A stretch of DNA of 64,000 bases from Cinnamomum chago (lineage: Eukaryota > Streptophyta > Magnoliopsida > Laurales > Lauraceae). The stretch spans positions 59,615,501-59,679,500 of the forward strand of contig CP142458.1 in assembly GCA_038049695.1 (NCBI GenBank). The letters run 5' to 3'. Within the stretch, counting starts at the first letter, position 1; every line of letters starts with the position of its first letter. Positions 27,801 through 36,700 of the stretch are shown one piece after another. The notes below the pieces were generated by a model. It did not search any database, was not told the origin of the DNA, and worked only from the letters and a program-made list of their open reading frames with translations. Both the position numbers and the translations under genes were made by a program.

Positions 27801-29038
27801 TGTAAAACAATCTAAAAGGCCCTAAGATTGGGGTAGAAAGCAAGAGACACTTTGTTTTGGTTGTGTTTTTGTATTAACTTTTATTTTGGGTCATTTTTTT
27901 GTGTCTTTAGTAGAATTTTTAATTTAGGACAATCTATAGTACCAACTTTCATCTCTTTATTTTCTTAGAAAATGACAGGTAAAAATAGTTTTACCATATC
28001 CATTCAAAATGACTATTGGAAGGTCCTTGCACACCAAAATACAAACCTTTTCCCTTTTGTTTACCTTTTTTTATTTGTTTTTATTTTTTCTTCTATTTTC
28101 TAATTTCCCACTCGAGTCTTTTTCATTTCATAACATATGGTTTTGGTTTTTTTTTTTTAATATCTTTTTTAGATTTCTTTTTGGAGCCTTAGATTTTTTT
28201 TTTTTCGTTTGTCATTTGAGTTGTATTCATTCTCAAGATTTCGTATATTTTTGTTCTCTCTTTTTTTTTAATTTTCTTTTTTACCTTTCTTCACTTTTAA
28301 CCATTTTTAAGATGACATATATTTGCCATATATTTTTGAAGTAATAGTAGTAAAAAATGTAACTTTGTACTACTTTATATTCTAACATTAGTATTGAGTC
28401 TTTCATGCATTTTTTTATATATTTATTTGTCATACCCCGGTGCATTGCATAGGGTTTCTGCTAGTATTCATGTATGTATCATTCAATAGGATATATATTT
28501 CTTATATAGTTCCCTTTTCTAAGGAACCAACACCTTGCATGGGATTATACTCCTATTCAAAAAAGAAAATTCCGAAAGTAATGAATGGTCGTACTCTCAA
28601 TCCAAACAGGGACTTGGTAAAGCTTCTTGGAGGCGCTCTCGTAGGAATTCATTCTATGATTGATGAACACTTTGGCATAAGTGTTGTGGAGTACATGGCA
28701 GCAGGCGCGATTCCAATTGGTGGGACTTTGATGTTTTTTTTTTGTGTTATTCTCCCAACAAGATTTTGCATGTTTTAATACTGCTTTTTTTTATCTCAGC
28801 TCATAATTCAGCAGGTCCAAAAATGGACATTGTTCTAGAAGAAGATGGCCAGATGACAGGATTCCTTGCCAGTGATGTGGAAGAGTATGCAGAAGCTATT
28901 CTTAAGATTTTAAGGATGACAGAGGCTGAGAGACTTGAGATAGCCGCAGCTGCCAGGAAACGCGCAAGCCGGTTCTCAGAGCAACGGTTTTATGAAGATT
29001 TTAAGTTGGCAATCCTCCCAATTTTGTTTCATGGTTAA
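861..29038 (+). CDS. ALG11: ALG11, GDP-Man:Man3GlcNAc2-PP-dolichol alpha-1,2-mannosyltransferase (3' six exons; 5' part outside window)
   Basis: The product adds the fourth and fifth mannose (alpha-1,2) to the dolichol-linked N-glycan precursor on the cytosolic face of the ER (family knowledge; Arabidopsis LEW3). Exons read by similarity and phase: 861-1147, 21979-22165, 25402-25470, 25583-25776, 28610-28719, 28800-29038. Together they make 1086 nt, 361 codons plus stop, with all phases agreeing. About the first 100 residues, including the membrane anchor, lie upstream. Visible motifs are [11 protein letters not shown] near the start, CYTHYPTIS, the [13 protein letters not shown] segment, and the GT4 E-x7-E motif within [18 protein letters not shown]. 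No stop or frameshift interrupts the exons. The donor at 1148-1149 reads GC, not GT. That intron is about 20.8 kb and full of transposons. Identity is nearly certain; exon edges are by eye. Confidence 0.95.
1715..3350 (+). repeat. Direct repeat copy 1 (promoter/5' exon part of the unknown element)
   Basis: Nearly identical to 5735-7360 over about 1.6 kb. It contains the same TATA-type sequence (TATATAAGG at 2855-2863), the same 5' exon, and the same strong splice donor (GTAAGC at 2946). It also carries 30-bp palindromes, for example 2789-2818. After about 3350 it departs from copy 2 and enters the 200-bp tandem units, so the ORF seen in copy 2 is absent here. Confidence 0.9.
3363..3935 (+). 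repeat. Three degenerate tandem units of about 200 bp, each ending in a 30-bp palindrome
   Basis: The palindromes start at 3487, 3688 and 3892, so the units are 201 and 204 bp long. Each unit begins with a related segment (GGTCCGAAGGT-like, then an ACTCGGATCTAAGAA-like stretch) and ends with the palindrome followed by a CTTTCC/CTTTTC-rich tail. An open frame runs through all three (to 4016) and reads as a threefold peptide repeat. I take that as a by-product of unit lengths divisible by three, not as proof of a protein. Confidence 0.8.
3936..5734. repeat. Palindrome-bearing repeat segment, related to 13920-14280
   Basis: The segment around 4490-4890 is homologous in direct orientation to about 13920-14280, sharing a GGGCTAAGGTTGGGTCGGAAC-like stretch, the GTAGTCTTCC region and a final TCCATACA. 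It carries two pairs of 30-bp palindromes at 4452/4492 and 4653/4693. At 5514-5620 there are three 38-bp tandem units built on GGGAACTGTGTCCCG, themselves short palindromes. Open frames here (for example 4168-4602) look like chance. Confidence 0.6.
4653..4722. repeat. Example pair of 30-bp palindromes at 40-bp spacing
   Basis: Units at 4653-4682 and 4693-4722 each have the 10-bp arms ACTTGGGCGC and GCGCCCAAGT around a 10-nt variable loop. Equivalent pairs with exactly 40 bp between starts lie at 4452/4492, 10864/10904, 12421/12461 and 12674/12714. Single copies lie at 2789, 3487, 3688, 3892, 6804, 7618 and 10754. Confidence 0.9.
5735..7360 (+). repeat. Direct repeat copy 2, merges into the left arm of the inverted duplication
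   Basis: This is the second copy of the 1715-3350 segment, with small indels and few substitutions. From about 6462 onward it also belongs to the left palindrome arm. Unlike copy 1 it continues into the intron acceptor and ORF at 7740-8546, so it looks like the more complete form. Confidence 0.9.
6870..6961 (+). promoter_or_regulatory. TATA-type core promoter and 5' exon of the left-arm transcription unit
   Basis: TATATAAGG lies at 6870-6878. About 80 bp downstream is a strong donor (CAA then GTAAGC at 6961). A matching acceptor (TTTGTAG) ends at 7739, just 15 nt before the ATG at 7755. Two palindromic modules (6668-6697 and 6804-6833) sit directly upstream of the TATA box. The same layout occurs in copy 1 (TATA 2855-2863) and in the right arm (10709-10717). 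This is consensus-based inference; transcription is not shown by the sequence. Confidence 0.5.
7755..8546 (+). CDS. Unrecognised ORF, 263 aa, in left palindrome arm
   Basis: An uninterrupted reading frame with ATG 15 nt after a plausible intron acceptor. I do not recognise the family. The protein is rich in charged residues. It has a conserved-looking centre ([14 protein letters not shown], then a [20 protein letters not shown] segment) and an acidic/basic C-terminal part that could form a coiled coil ([20 protein letters not shown]). There is no signal peptide, membrane segment, zinc knuckle or catalytic retroelement motif. The mirrored copy at 9876-9088 is also open. It may be an element-encoded accessory protein (for example an extra ORF before gag in a Ty3/gypsy lineage) or a captured host fragment. 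Confidence 0.55.
   Translation: MAGFPTFSFTIDGGVGPGACKLYVPRDEYWSPGTERIGYYDSEERAEFYLEHESSMPATYDCVFKFEDIMDQRLAEVKRGMYDLLVMKYKRICRLDGDLCVVGRTARSRLCGYTGLVEDFPGFVSEVLQSLLWSLMDLRAMLEVWEVTKTASERAPIDDFNTLQRRMDQLEPMTMSCPHEVEACIPRRYRKYFEMQNTRLLTLIHPVYIALQDDSRQIREICDALRDPLNNFKEIRGRLEAHVVGMEARMARFSVFKGMIHPF
8829..11134 (-). repeat. Right arm of the inverted duplication
   Basis: Reverse complement of 6462-8815. It keeps a mirrored promoter (TATA motif complement at 10709-10717), splice donor (intron starting 10626), acceptor (exon from 9891) and ORF (9876-9088). It retains a full palindrome at 10864-10893 that is partly deleted in the left arm. In turn it has lost half of the palindrome that the left arm keeps at 7618-7647 (only a half-site remains near 9980). 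Confidence 0.95.
9088..9876 (-). CDS. Unrecognised ORF, 262 aa, mirrored copy in right palindrome arm
   Basis: Paralogue of the ORF at 7755-8546. The first 20 or so codons read differently because of a 1-nt and a 2-nt deletion that together restore the frame before [10 protein letters not shown]. The rest aligns without gaps, with roughly 20 amino-acid changes. Most differences I can see alter the residue, which argues against strong purifying selection since duplication. The frame is open further upstream to 9960, but the ATG at 9876 corresponds to the left-arm start. Function unknown. Confidence 0.5.
   Translation of the reverse strand: MAGFQSFRLPSLVVRVLALANFVPRDEYWSPGTERIGYYNFEERAEFYLEHESSMPATYDCVFEFEDIMDQRLAEVKRGTYDLLVMKYKRICGLYGDLCVVGRTAPSRLCGCTGLVEDFPGFVSEVLQSLLWSLMDLRAMLEVWEVTKTASERAPIDDFNTLQRRMDQLEPMTMSCPHEAEACIPWRYRKYFEMQNTTLSALIHLVYTALQDDSRQIREICDALRDPLNNFKKIRGRLEAHVVRMEARMARFPVFNGMIHPF
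11135..14345. repeat. Outer part of the complex element: AT-rich tract with palindrome pairs
   Basis: No gene seen. Thirty-bp palindromes occur at 12421 and 12461, at 12674 and 12714, and in degenerate form at 12919, 13145, 13922, 14072, 14098 and 14285. Short duplicated motifs are ATCACGATCGCCAGG (11131 and 11258) and GGCCGATGGGCC (near 11728 and 11754). The stretch 13260-13620 is TTAGG/TTAAGG-rich and simple. On the minus strand, 11143-11126 reads like a primer-binding site next to a possible LTR edge (CCCACA), so this may be a long LTR read on the minus strand. Confidence 0.5.
14356..14367 (-). other. Primer-binding site (initiator Met-tRNA type)
   Basis: The reverse complement is TGGTATCAGAGC, the standard plant copia PBS. 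Confidence 0.85.
14370..15356 (-). mobile_element. Copia-type LTR (minus strand) with adjacent PBS
   Basis: Runs from TGAAAATAC to CTTTACA (plus-strand reading) and so has TG...CA ends, 987 bp. The complement of the initiator-Met tRNA primer site (GCTCTGATACCA) lies at 14356-14367, two bases from the LTR edge, showing that this is a 5' LTR transcribed leftward. A TATATATA motif lies near 14861-14871. The internal coding part is missing, so this is a truncated remnant. Inside is a cluster of GTTCGCTCGAGCGAAC-type palindromes. Confidence 0.8.
15366..15926 (+). pseudogene. BAHD (HXXXD) acyltransferase fragment
   Basis: Reads as the middle of a plant BAHD acyltransferase: [16 protein letters not shown], then [17 protein letters not shown], the catalytic HXXXD motif as HTVVD (15630-15644), and [25 protein letters not shown] at 15657-15659 stands where the family has tryptophan (SF-W-HFFN), and the frame continues correctly beyond it. 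The fragment lacks the N-terminus (the LTR abuts) and stops at the point where relatives carry an intron. There is no GT donor after CAG at 15926, and no C-terminal DFGWG half was found. It is a dead copy, possibly carried in by transposition. Confidence 0.85.
16055..16115 (-). repeat. SINE-like fragment
   Basis: On the minus strand a GTGAGGCACC segment and a short body are followed by poly(A), seen as poly(T) at 16057-16069. It resembles the head of the SINE-like repeat at 26853-26998. Confidence 0.3.
16120..18230. other. AT-rich non-coding intron sequence
   Basis: No coding potential, repeats of known class or RNA genes recognised. A short inverted pair (GGCCCCATAA near 17697 and TTATGGGGCC near 17738) could be a small MITE. 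Confidence 0.5.
18234..18416 (+). mobile_element. Putative 5' LTR of truncated copia element
   Basis: Ends in CTAACA a few bases before a perfect PBS (TGGTATCAGAGC, 18423-18434). The start is estimated from a TTAGGAGATGTAATTTAG-like segment common in short copia LTRs. The left edge is uncertain. Confidence 0.5.
18423..18434 (+). other. Primer-binding site of copia element
   Basis: Exact TGGTATCAGAGC, complementary to the 3' end of initiator Met-tRNA. It fixes the orientation of the following gag-pol remnant. Confidence 0.85.
19061..21410 (+). pseudogene. Ty1/copia gag-protease-integrase remnant, truncated before reverse transcriptase
   Basis: Gag starts at ATG 19061 with the [13 protein letters not shown] motif typical of copia gag. 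A frameshift comes near 19300, and a TGA at 19638 interrupts it. The zinc knuckle C-x2-C-x4-H-x4-C lies near 19869-19914. The protease site reads DSEAS where DSGAS is expected, so the active site is damaged. The gag-pre-integrase WHNRLGHP segment is near 20521, followed by the integrase core (HSDVWG, DSGGEY). A shift near 20970 moves the frame before [11 protein letters not shown]. The sequence ends soon after the [14 protein letters not shown] region, with no RT, RNase H or 3' LTR. The element is dead. Confidence 0.93.
21411..21958. other. Junction and AT-rich intron before ALG11 exon
   Basis: A 24-bp motif (GGCAACTACCATCTACAGC) is repeated in tandem at 21412-21455, just where the copia element breaks off. 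Poly(A) of about 19 lies near 21491. The rest is ordinary intron. Confidence 0.6.
22166..25401 (+). other. ALG11 intron with a 326-bp tandem duplication
   Basis: GT-AG intron of 3236 bp. The segment 23403-23728 is repeated at 23729-24050 with about 85-90 percent identity by eye (anchor GTGTGACCCACCTGATAGC at 23471 and 23797). No coding potential. Poly(A) runs lie near 24832. Confidence 0.75.
23403..24050. repeat. Tandem duplication, two units of 326 bp
   Basis: Shared anchors lie 326 bp apart: TTGCATTTGTGATTGAAATA, GTGTGACCCACCTGATAGC, and the ATATCTG(C/T)AGCAGACCATATC stretch. The first unit also has a small internal duplication of GTATGATATCCC. Confidence 0.85.
25887..25975 (-). repeat. 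tRNA-derived SINE-like repeat
   Basis: On the minus strand an A-box-like TTAGCTCAGCTGGTTGGGAC is followed about 35 nt later by a degenerate B-box region and a poly(A) end (poly(T) at 25887). Assignment rests on box similarity only. Confidence 0.45.
26853..26998 (-). repeat. tRNA-derived SINE-like repeat
   Basis: The minus strand reads GGTAGCTCGGTGAGGC (A box), then GGATCAATCCTTGGC (B box), a short body and a poly(A) tail (19 T on the plus strand at 26850-26868). Confidence 0.55.
27565..27745. repeat. Tandem duplication of about 90 bp
   Basis: The stretch from CATTAGTGTA through CTATGTGGGAGAGCCAACCA to the CCTATTCAT-like end occurs twice in direct succession. Confidence 0.7.
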
Positions 29039-29565
29039 ATGAAGAAAAGCTGACAGTCGCCAAGCTTCAGGCTGTGTGAGCGAGGAGTTAAAGAATTAAC
29101 CCAAAAGCATTGATCATTAGGGAACTAAAACTCCCAAAATGGCCCAGGAGCCTAAGTGCAGCTTAAAAGAACGATGGATGGGAGCCGAAAGAACCAGGAT
29201 ACCTGCATCTACACATACAAACTCGACCCGGTGATATGGAACCCACATGTCTGCAGTGGGAATATGTTGAGTGGAACTACTGACAAAGCTAATTCTAGTT
29301 ATAATTTTGTGTTTTTTTATGGGCTTTATTAAACCAAGAAGAGAGAGTTGATACACAGAACGTAGGATGTAGTACAAAATAATGCTTATTTGCTTATTTA
29401 AACATAAAACCTATTTGGTTTCTGGGGTTGAGTGGAATGCAGTGGTTGGTTGGGCTTCTTGCGTTGAGATTGTTTCACCGACTGAAATTCAAATGTATCT
29501 CTCTTTTCTCCTGCAGCTATTTTGTTGAGATGAGATTCATTTTGCCAAAACTTCCTTTTGTGCGC

Positions 29566-29601
<36 letters not shown>

Positions 29602-30641
29602 TTAAAAGTTTTGTTCAGTGCTTGCAGCCTAAACCATGTTTCACCATGTTATGGACTGAAATGATTAGTCAAGACTTTTTAATCACAGTTGGTTTAGGCT
29701 GAAAGGCCTTTCCAATATGGCCTTTTGGAAAGTGTCAATGTTCCTCTCTCTCTCTATTATTATTATTATTATTTTGGCTTATTTAGGCTGCTTGTTTTAA
29801 AATGTCCAACCATGCGCTGTGTGTCAGGAGTGGATGGAAAGAGGACCAGCTCCGGAAAAGAATCCTCAGATTTTTGTCCACCATGGGCAGTGTGTCAGGA
29901 GTGGAGTGCACTCTTTTGGCGGGGGCACATGGGAACGAGGACCACCCTCAGGAAAAGAATACTCACATTTTGTTGATGAAAACAATGGTAACAAACAAAG
30001 TTCAATTTGCTTCAAATGGATGGAAAGAATGCACTCTTTTGGCTTTAGGCGGGGGCACATGGGAACGAGGAAAAGTAGAGACCCCCCTCCGGAAAAGAAT
30101 GCTCACACTTCGTTGATGAAAACAATGGTAACAAACAAAGTTCAATTTGCTTCGAAAGAGTGTCAGGAGTGGATGGAAAGAGTGCACTCAGGGAGCATGG
30201 GAACGAGGATCACCTCCGGAAAAGAATGCTCAGATTTTGTTGACGAAAACAATGGTAACAAACGAAGTTCAATTTGCTTCATAAAAAAGAGTTTAGTGAT
30301 TGAAGGTTGGTCTCTACTTTATTTCTCCTCTCCACCCAATTATCTCTCTATATACCCAAACCGACCTTGGGAACTTTTAGCAACATACTGAAAATTTTAG
30401 AAGCATTCAATCTCACAAAGAAACTAATTTTAGAAGCATTCAATCTCACAAAGAAACTGACATATATAATTCATAATATATAATTGACTATAAATTGCAT
30501 CAGAAAGACAGATAAAAACAAATATTCTTAATGAACCACCAGTAATGATCTTACAAAAAATAGAGTAAAAGAGACCCATAAAAGCCTACATCTTTTCTTT
30601 CTAAACAAAGATGGAAAATAAAACAAACCCATAAATTTCCT
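29039..30641. other. ALG11 3' region and intergenic spacer
   Basis: 3' UTR of ALG11 and spacer to the convergent phytocyanin-like gene. It holds a (GA)n microsatellite at 29568-29598, (TAT)n near 29756-29772 and a minisatellite at 29820-30290. No further gene seen. Confidence 0.7.
29820..30290. repeat. Degenerate minisatellite, 3-4 units of roughly 140 bp
   Basis: Units share GTGTCAGGAGTGGATGGAAAG, CATGGGAACGAGGA, CCGGAAAAGAAT and ACAATGGTAACAAACAAAG in the same order. Unit length varies through internal deletions. Several overlapping open frames here are artefacts of the repeats. Confidence 0.85.
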
Positions 30642-31313
30642 TCACAGAACCATCCCAAACAACTGTCCCAATAGCCCCAATACCAACACACCCCATGCAA
30701 AACCACTCCTCAAAACAACCAAACCAGGTGAGCTGCTTGTCGGCGGAATAGCCGTGCTGCTGAATTCCGACGGAGAAGGCGCCGGAGAATTGGGGAAAAA
30801 CCCACCACTGGTCATGACTACAACCACCATCTTCTCCCCCTTCTCACAGCGACCCTTTACTCCACTGATAAAGTAAAACGACCCAGACCTGTCCAGTACC
30901 ACTGTCACATTACCACCCTTGTGTGCAGCCACTGGATTTGATACATTGCAGCTCTCATAGTCTCCTTTTGTTACCACTAGCACTGAATCCTTTTCATTGG
31001 AGAACTTCCATACTGCAGAAAAAAAAAGACACCCACATGAAATCGAGGACATTTATACATGAAATAGCAAAGAAACTGAAGTTCTTGAAAGGAACCCAGA
31101 TGAGAAAGAGAGGAGAAAAGTACCCAGAGAGTCTCCAACTTGAAAACGGTTAGCTTCAGCCCATTTGTTGAGAGATTGAGAAGGAAAAGATGGCATTTGC
31201 CATGAATTGGTTTTATCTCCTACTAAGAATTCCTTAGCTTCTGAGAAGATACAGAGAGAAGAGATGATGAAGACAAGAAGAGCTAAAACAGAAAGAGCAC
31301 TTGGAGAAGCCAT
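30642..31313 (-). CDS. Early nodulin-like / phytocyanin-domain protein with GPI-anchor-type tail
   Basis: Two exons, 31313-31124 and 31012-30642 (561 nt, 186 codons plus stop), with a GT-AG intron of 111 bp that splits a valine codon. Residues 1 to about 27 form a signal peptide. A plastocyanin-like domain follows: the WAEANRFQVGDSL segment ends exon 1, and exon 2 holds KDSVLVVTKGDYESCN, LDRSGSFYFISGVKG and CEKGEKM. The histidines that bind copper in true phytocyanins appear replaced (asparagine in ANRF, arginine in GRCEKG), as in ENODL proteins, so it probably does not bind copper. A short Pro/Ser-rich stretch (PAPSPSE) suggests arabinogalactan-type glycosylation. The hydrophobic C-terminus suggests GPI anchoring at the plasma membrane. 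The ATG at 31313 gives the usual signal peptide; in-frame ATGs lie further upstream (31328 and beyond). Function within the family is not settled. Confidence 0.93.
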
Positions 31314-33707
31314 GCAGCAATGCATGTGAGATGGGGGTTGGCTGCTTGAAAGAAAGGTTAGAGCTCTGGATTGCAAAAGGGAGAGCTTGAAAAAGAATGG
31401 TGAGTGCTCATCAGGGTGTCTGTGCTCTTTTTAAAACAGAAAAAAGTAGCCGTTACCAAGGTTCGGTGAGGCTCGGAGATTGGTTCGGATAGCCGACCGA
31501 GGCTGGCGAGTGAAACGAGAACCAGGTGGACGAGTTTTGTCTGTTTCGGTCAACGGTCCGAATTGAAACGGAAAAGAACCGCATGAGGACTGCATGTGGA
31601 CCGCTTGTCGCTGATCCACTGACTGCACTGCCTTTTGGACACGTGGCATCCTTGCAGTAGTGGGTACCACCAGATGCAACGGCTTTCATGTGAAAAGTTT
31701 CCATTGGCCCTTTCTCCATTTAGCAATCTTAGCATGTATTAAGATGGGTCATGCCCTTAAACTTCTACCCAATTGAAGGATCCAAGCCATCCATGTTAAA
31801 GATTACAGCCTATGGTCCAAATTTCACCATTTGGGTTATACATTCTGAAGTATCTTTTGGTCACCACATCCATCCATTTTGATCAATCAAATCCTTTGGA
31901 AACATCTACCTAAATTGAAGTAGATACATAGAAACATTAGATTTTATCACAACAAATCTATAAGATAGATACCCACCAAAACTAAATTACTTTAATTGAA
32001 TTGACAAAGATATATAGCCATTAAACTTTAACACAATAAATTTGTTGTTTTAGGTTGTAGATTGGTTATAGATTTTAAGCTAGCTAGCCTGGTTTCTCTC
32101 ACTGTTGCTGTCGGTAGTATGTGACTCATAGTTTTTCTTTCAATAGGACCCCAAGCTACCGAAACAATTGATGGATGTATCTGGTGATATCTAGGCACAT
32201 TTGTACGTGATCCCACTTCAAATTACAGTAGCCTTTTCTTCATACTCTTAATTGTGAGATTCTTGTGATCAGCAGTATCATTAAGGATCATGGCAGTGCA
32301 CAGTTCGTAATGCATGGCAATCTCTCTTTTATAAATCCATCAATGGGACCAACCTACAAAATCCGAGCTGCTCAAACTCATTCTCCAATGGCATCTATTC
32401 ACATTCCTCTACCTCTTTAATCATAGAACTTTGTGTTACAAAATCCATATCCTCTGTCACATGTATCGGACCAAATTTCACACCAATGAGACTTGTGCCC
32501 CCTGTCAAATTGATCACTTATATTTCAACCAGGCGTTTCACAAGGGAATAATCTGATGGTAGACCCCATTAGATTCGAGCAAAATTTGGCACAATGCCAT
32601 TACAAGGAGGGCCATGGTTTTTGAAAAGTTTGGTGGATTCTATAGGTGAGTTCTATTCATCAAAAGATCCAGACTCATATCTTTGTATGTGTAACTTAAG
32701 GACCTATAAGTCTTACTCTGCATCTGTAGCATCACACATTCTCCTTAAAACAGTCACAGTAGCTAAGGCCCAAAAATGGAAACCTCATCGAGGCCCACCT
32801 AGATGCAAGACAACCAAAGTGGTCTCTGATGGATAGGTTTAGCCATGAGTGATAGGTGAGCAAAATATGAGACCAATTAAATGATCCTAGGCTTTCAATC
32901 TAAGGCTCACAATTCGTGCAAAAACTGTTCAACATTAAGTCCATGTGATAGGTCTGAATAAAGGGGCTGGATTGTGGGTCCATGCATAAACTATAGGAGG
33001 GAGGACTGAGGAGGTTATTCCAGTAAAGAGGGGGTTTGATACTGGAGAATATGGGACCCACTCACTTTTAACGTTTAGGTTGCTTCTTTATTTTTAGGTT
33101 GGGTATGGATTTTGACATTTCTATCTCAGATCAACAAATGGATTGTTTCTGGTTAAGTGCATTCGTATTTTTATCCAGCCCAAACCAACCCGGCCACACT
33201 AATTGGACCGTCTGACCCACCAGCGCAACCTGAACCCAACATGTCAGTTAAGAGTTCATGTTGACCCTTTTAGCTCCTGGGTTAGGTTTGGTTCTTATTT
33301 AGGCCCCATTGACGAAAAGGCTGGATTTGGGTTGAGCCATTACATGTTAGCCAGAGACTCAACCCAACCCCTTGTCGTCCGTACATCACAATGAGGAGAA
33401 AGCTACTAACAACATTCATGATACAACACAATGGATGCTAGCAACACTGCCAAGACAACGGTCATGAAATGACATCCTGATTATTGCTTATAGACAATAA
33501 AGTGAGATTTTCTTCCTTTCTCAGTAACTGGAAGCATCTGACACCTAACCTAGATGGATGTCGCCGAAATAAGGAAGAAAACTCACTAAAGAATTTAAAT
33601 TAAAAAAAGGGGCAAACAAACTCATGATTTCTATAACACTATAGGAGGAATAAAAGGCAAAAAAAGATTAGAAGAGAAGGCAAGTGTAACAGAAAGAATA
33701 ATCTAAA
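31314..33707. other. Intergenic region between phytocyanin-like and DUF707 genes
   Basis: The first 150 bp hold the promoter and leader of the phytocyanin-like gene (a TTTTAAAA-type motif near 31430). The remainder is typical plant spacer. No coding region, RNA gene or complete transposon recognised. The 3' UTR of the DUF707 gene lies at the right end. Confidence 0.5.
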
Positions 33708-36700
33708 CTACCCCCTTCCCACCTCTGCGAGATATGCTTTGTCAGCAGCCGCAAGACGAGCTTGAAACTGTGACCACTCACTTTTGCACCTATCTCTTAC
33801 CTGTGTGGGAAGAATAAAACAGAAAGGTTAAGACAGTAAGCATTCATCTCCTATCATTGGTTTCGATATTGTAATTTAGCCTTAGATATCAATACCAACG
33901 ATATAATTGAAAATATTCAAATATAAGTTCAAAAGGTCCATTAGACTTGGTTTGGCCGGGCCCTGAATCCTGGGCCATAATTCCATGTTTCTAATGATGA
34001 AACCAAGTCAGATCTTTGATTAAGATACATTTCCTTAAAAGGACAAACTCTTTCATTACACTAAGTAACAAACTTTTGAGCCAGCATCTGAGTCCTAGAT
34101 TTCTTTCATTTTAATGTTGCCATGATTTCTGAAGAGTAGAAAAAATAAAGCCCATTTCCTCTTGTAACATTGATGGACTAAAAATCACCACATAAATAGA
34201 GAAGAATTCTAATGCTAAGAACAAAATGTACAAGCATACCCCTTCCCATGGTGCTTTCCCGCTTTCAGACTCTCCCTGCAAAATTTGACAGTCATAATAA
34301 AGTGTATGAAGAGAATTTTTAAACAACTGTGCACACAAAAACAATTGAATGTGCATTGGTCACATCAAATTGCTTCTCTATGTAACATAAACACAGAAAA
34401 AGGTACTGGGTCAAAAAATTGAGCCTAAAAAATATAAACAATTGGATTCACGATAAAGAGAGAATGCTCAGACACAGGAATGAATATGCATGCATGCAGA
34501 CCTACAGTCAGACATGAATCTGTTGCATTGACCGTCTAGATTATATGCAACTTATGCAGGCAATAATGTCAAATGTAACCATGGGCAGTCAAACAAAAAC
34601 CTGAAAGACCAGGGAACAAGATTAGACAATTATGCATTGTCACAAAAATACATTGTCACAAAATACTAATTCAGAATCAAAAGCAGATTAAAAAAAATCT
34701 AAATTAATAAAATATCACATAATGACAGAAGAATTTTGACACTGGATTCATAAACCCTTTTTTTCATGTGTTCACACTTCACCGCTGACCTTTGGGGCCT
34801 CAAATTCCATCTCTAATCATTTAAATCTGCTAATTTTTGGGCCACGGGTAACCCAAGTATAGACCTTCTTATTCCCACTACCCCCATCATTGCCATGCGT
34901 CCAGGTGGGCCACATATGACAACCAGTTCTCATGTGAACAGAGTTCTATATATTCGACACCAACATACAAGATTAGATTACCAAATTCCTTGTTTTCAAC
35001 TAGCCATGTTTTATACATGAATCCAATAAGGGACTTCTACAACGAATTTGAAAAGAAAAAAAGAAAAAAACCTTTCTCATCTGATTTTTTTTGTTGGTAT
35101 TTAACTCCAAAAACAAGATTAGAGTACTGAATTCCTTGTTTTCAATTAGCAATGTTTTATACATGTATCCAGTAAGGGGCTTCTAAAATGAATTAAAAAA
35201 AAAAAAAAAAAAACCACAACCAAGGATTTTCTCATTTAATCATAACTATTTCTGTTGCACAGGAGGTTACATGCACCAAACCCAAGACCTCTCCCCTATA
35301 GAATGCTTGAACCATTGCTCTAGTCATGTGGGTGGCAATCTACTTATTATTTAACTAGCAGCTCATGAAAGAAGAGATGTGGTAAATTCTAAACAGATTG
35401 TGAGGCAAAAGATATTAAATATATATTATGCATTGAAAAATATGGATAACTTAAACAGAGGAGACAGCAATGCCACTTGTAGCATTAAACAAAGTAGGTA
35501 GGCATCGTGGGCCCATTTGGATCAAGTTAAAGGGTTGGATGAGAAAATAGATCCCCAAAATGCAACTAGCCAAAAAATGAATTAGATCGAGGTAAAGTAA
35601 AAAAAAAAAAAAAATCATTTTCTTGTTACTAGGTGCTCAATTATGCCCTTCAAAAAATATATATATATAAGGCTCCTCAAGTCTTTAAATATTCCCTTCT
35701 CAAAAATACCAAGGAATAATGAATATGATAATCTCTAAGAATTTCTCCTTTCATTGATGTTAACAACCATTCAAATGTAACTCTATTATGTGAATGTTTG
35801 ACATGTGCATGATTATCTGTGTCTAACCATTCATAGGTAATTCTATCATGTGAACATTAGCCATGCATGAATATTTGTAACGACCCGGGCTCGCTCTCCA
35901 CATGATATTGTTCACTTTGGCTCATGGGATTCCAACCCAATCTTGCCTCACGGTTTTAAAAGGCCTCATGCGGAGTTAAGGCCGGGTCACACACATATAT
36001 ACCCAAGATCAGGACTAGCATGTATCCGATGTGGGACTTATGCACTGCTGCATACCCAGTCCTCGTCGAACCCAACGCCCTTCTACGGGGGAGCCACAGG
36101 CGTGGCATACTCCCCCACTGGTAAACAGAGCCGTGCTCGACTCTGATACCATTTGTAACATCCTAGCCCGCTGTCCACATGATATTGTCCGCTTTGGCTC
36201 ATGGGATTCCAATACTTAAACATAAGCCCATTAATCATTCCCTTGACACAAATTGCGGGCCCCAACTTCTCTATATAATCTAAGTCGCAAAGAATTAAAT
36301 CCTTGGGTCCCACAAATGACCTGAGACCAAACATGCAACAAAATTAAATTAACAAACCCCAAAATTTAAAAAAAAAATCCAGAACCTTCAATCTCTTTTA
36401 TTCTAAAATTTGGGGATATTACATCTATGTCTAACCATGAATATCTCTGTTCGACCATGAAAGCATGAAGGTTTTATTGATGACATAACAATCCAATCTA
36501 GAGAAGCATAAGTGTCCAACATGGTAAATTATAATAACAGAGAAGCTATAATTGCATTGTCTATCTCCACCAGCATTGAGAGATCAAACAAAACATAAGT
36601 AAGATCTCTACCATAAAGGTGAAGATGAGTGACTTGGTAAAGACAGTAGTGCAAGGGCGCTATATAGGATCAGGATCCTCAGAAAATTATCATCAAAGAT

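Larger units (their letters stand above)
25777..28609 (+). other. ALG11 intron with SINE-like insertions
   Basis: GT-AG intron of 2833 bp. It contains two SINE-like repeats (25887-25975 and 26853-26998), a tandem duplication around 27570-27745 and a T-rich stretch at 28040-28290. No gene seen. Confidence 0.7.

Noticed and set aside
28009-28344. 111-codon open frame on the + strand
   Set aside because: It is a T-rich stretch that reads as Phe/Leu runs, and it lies in an ALG11 intron.
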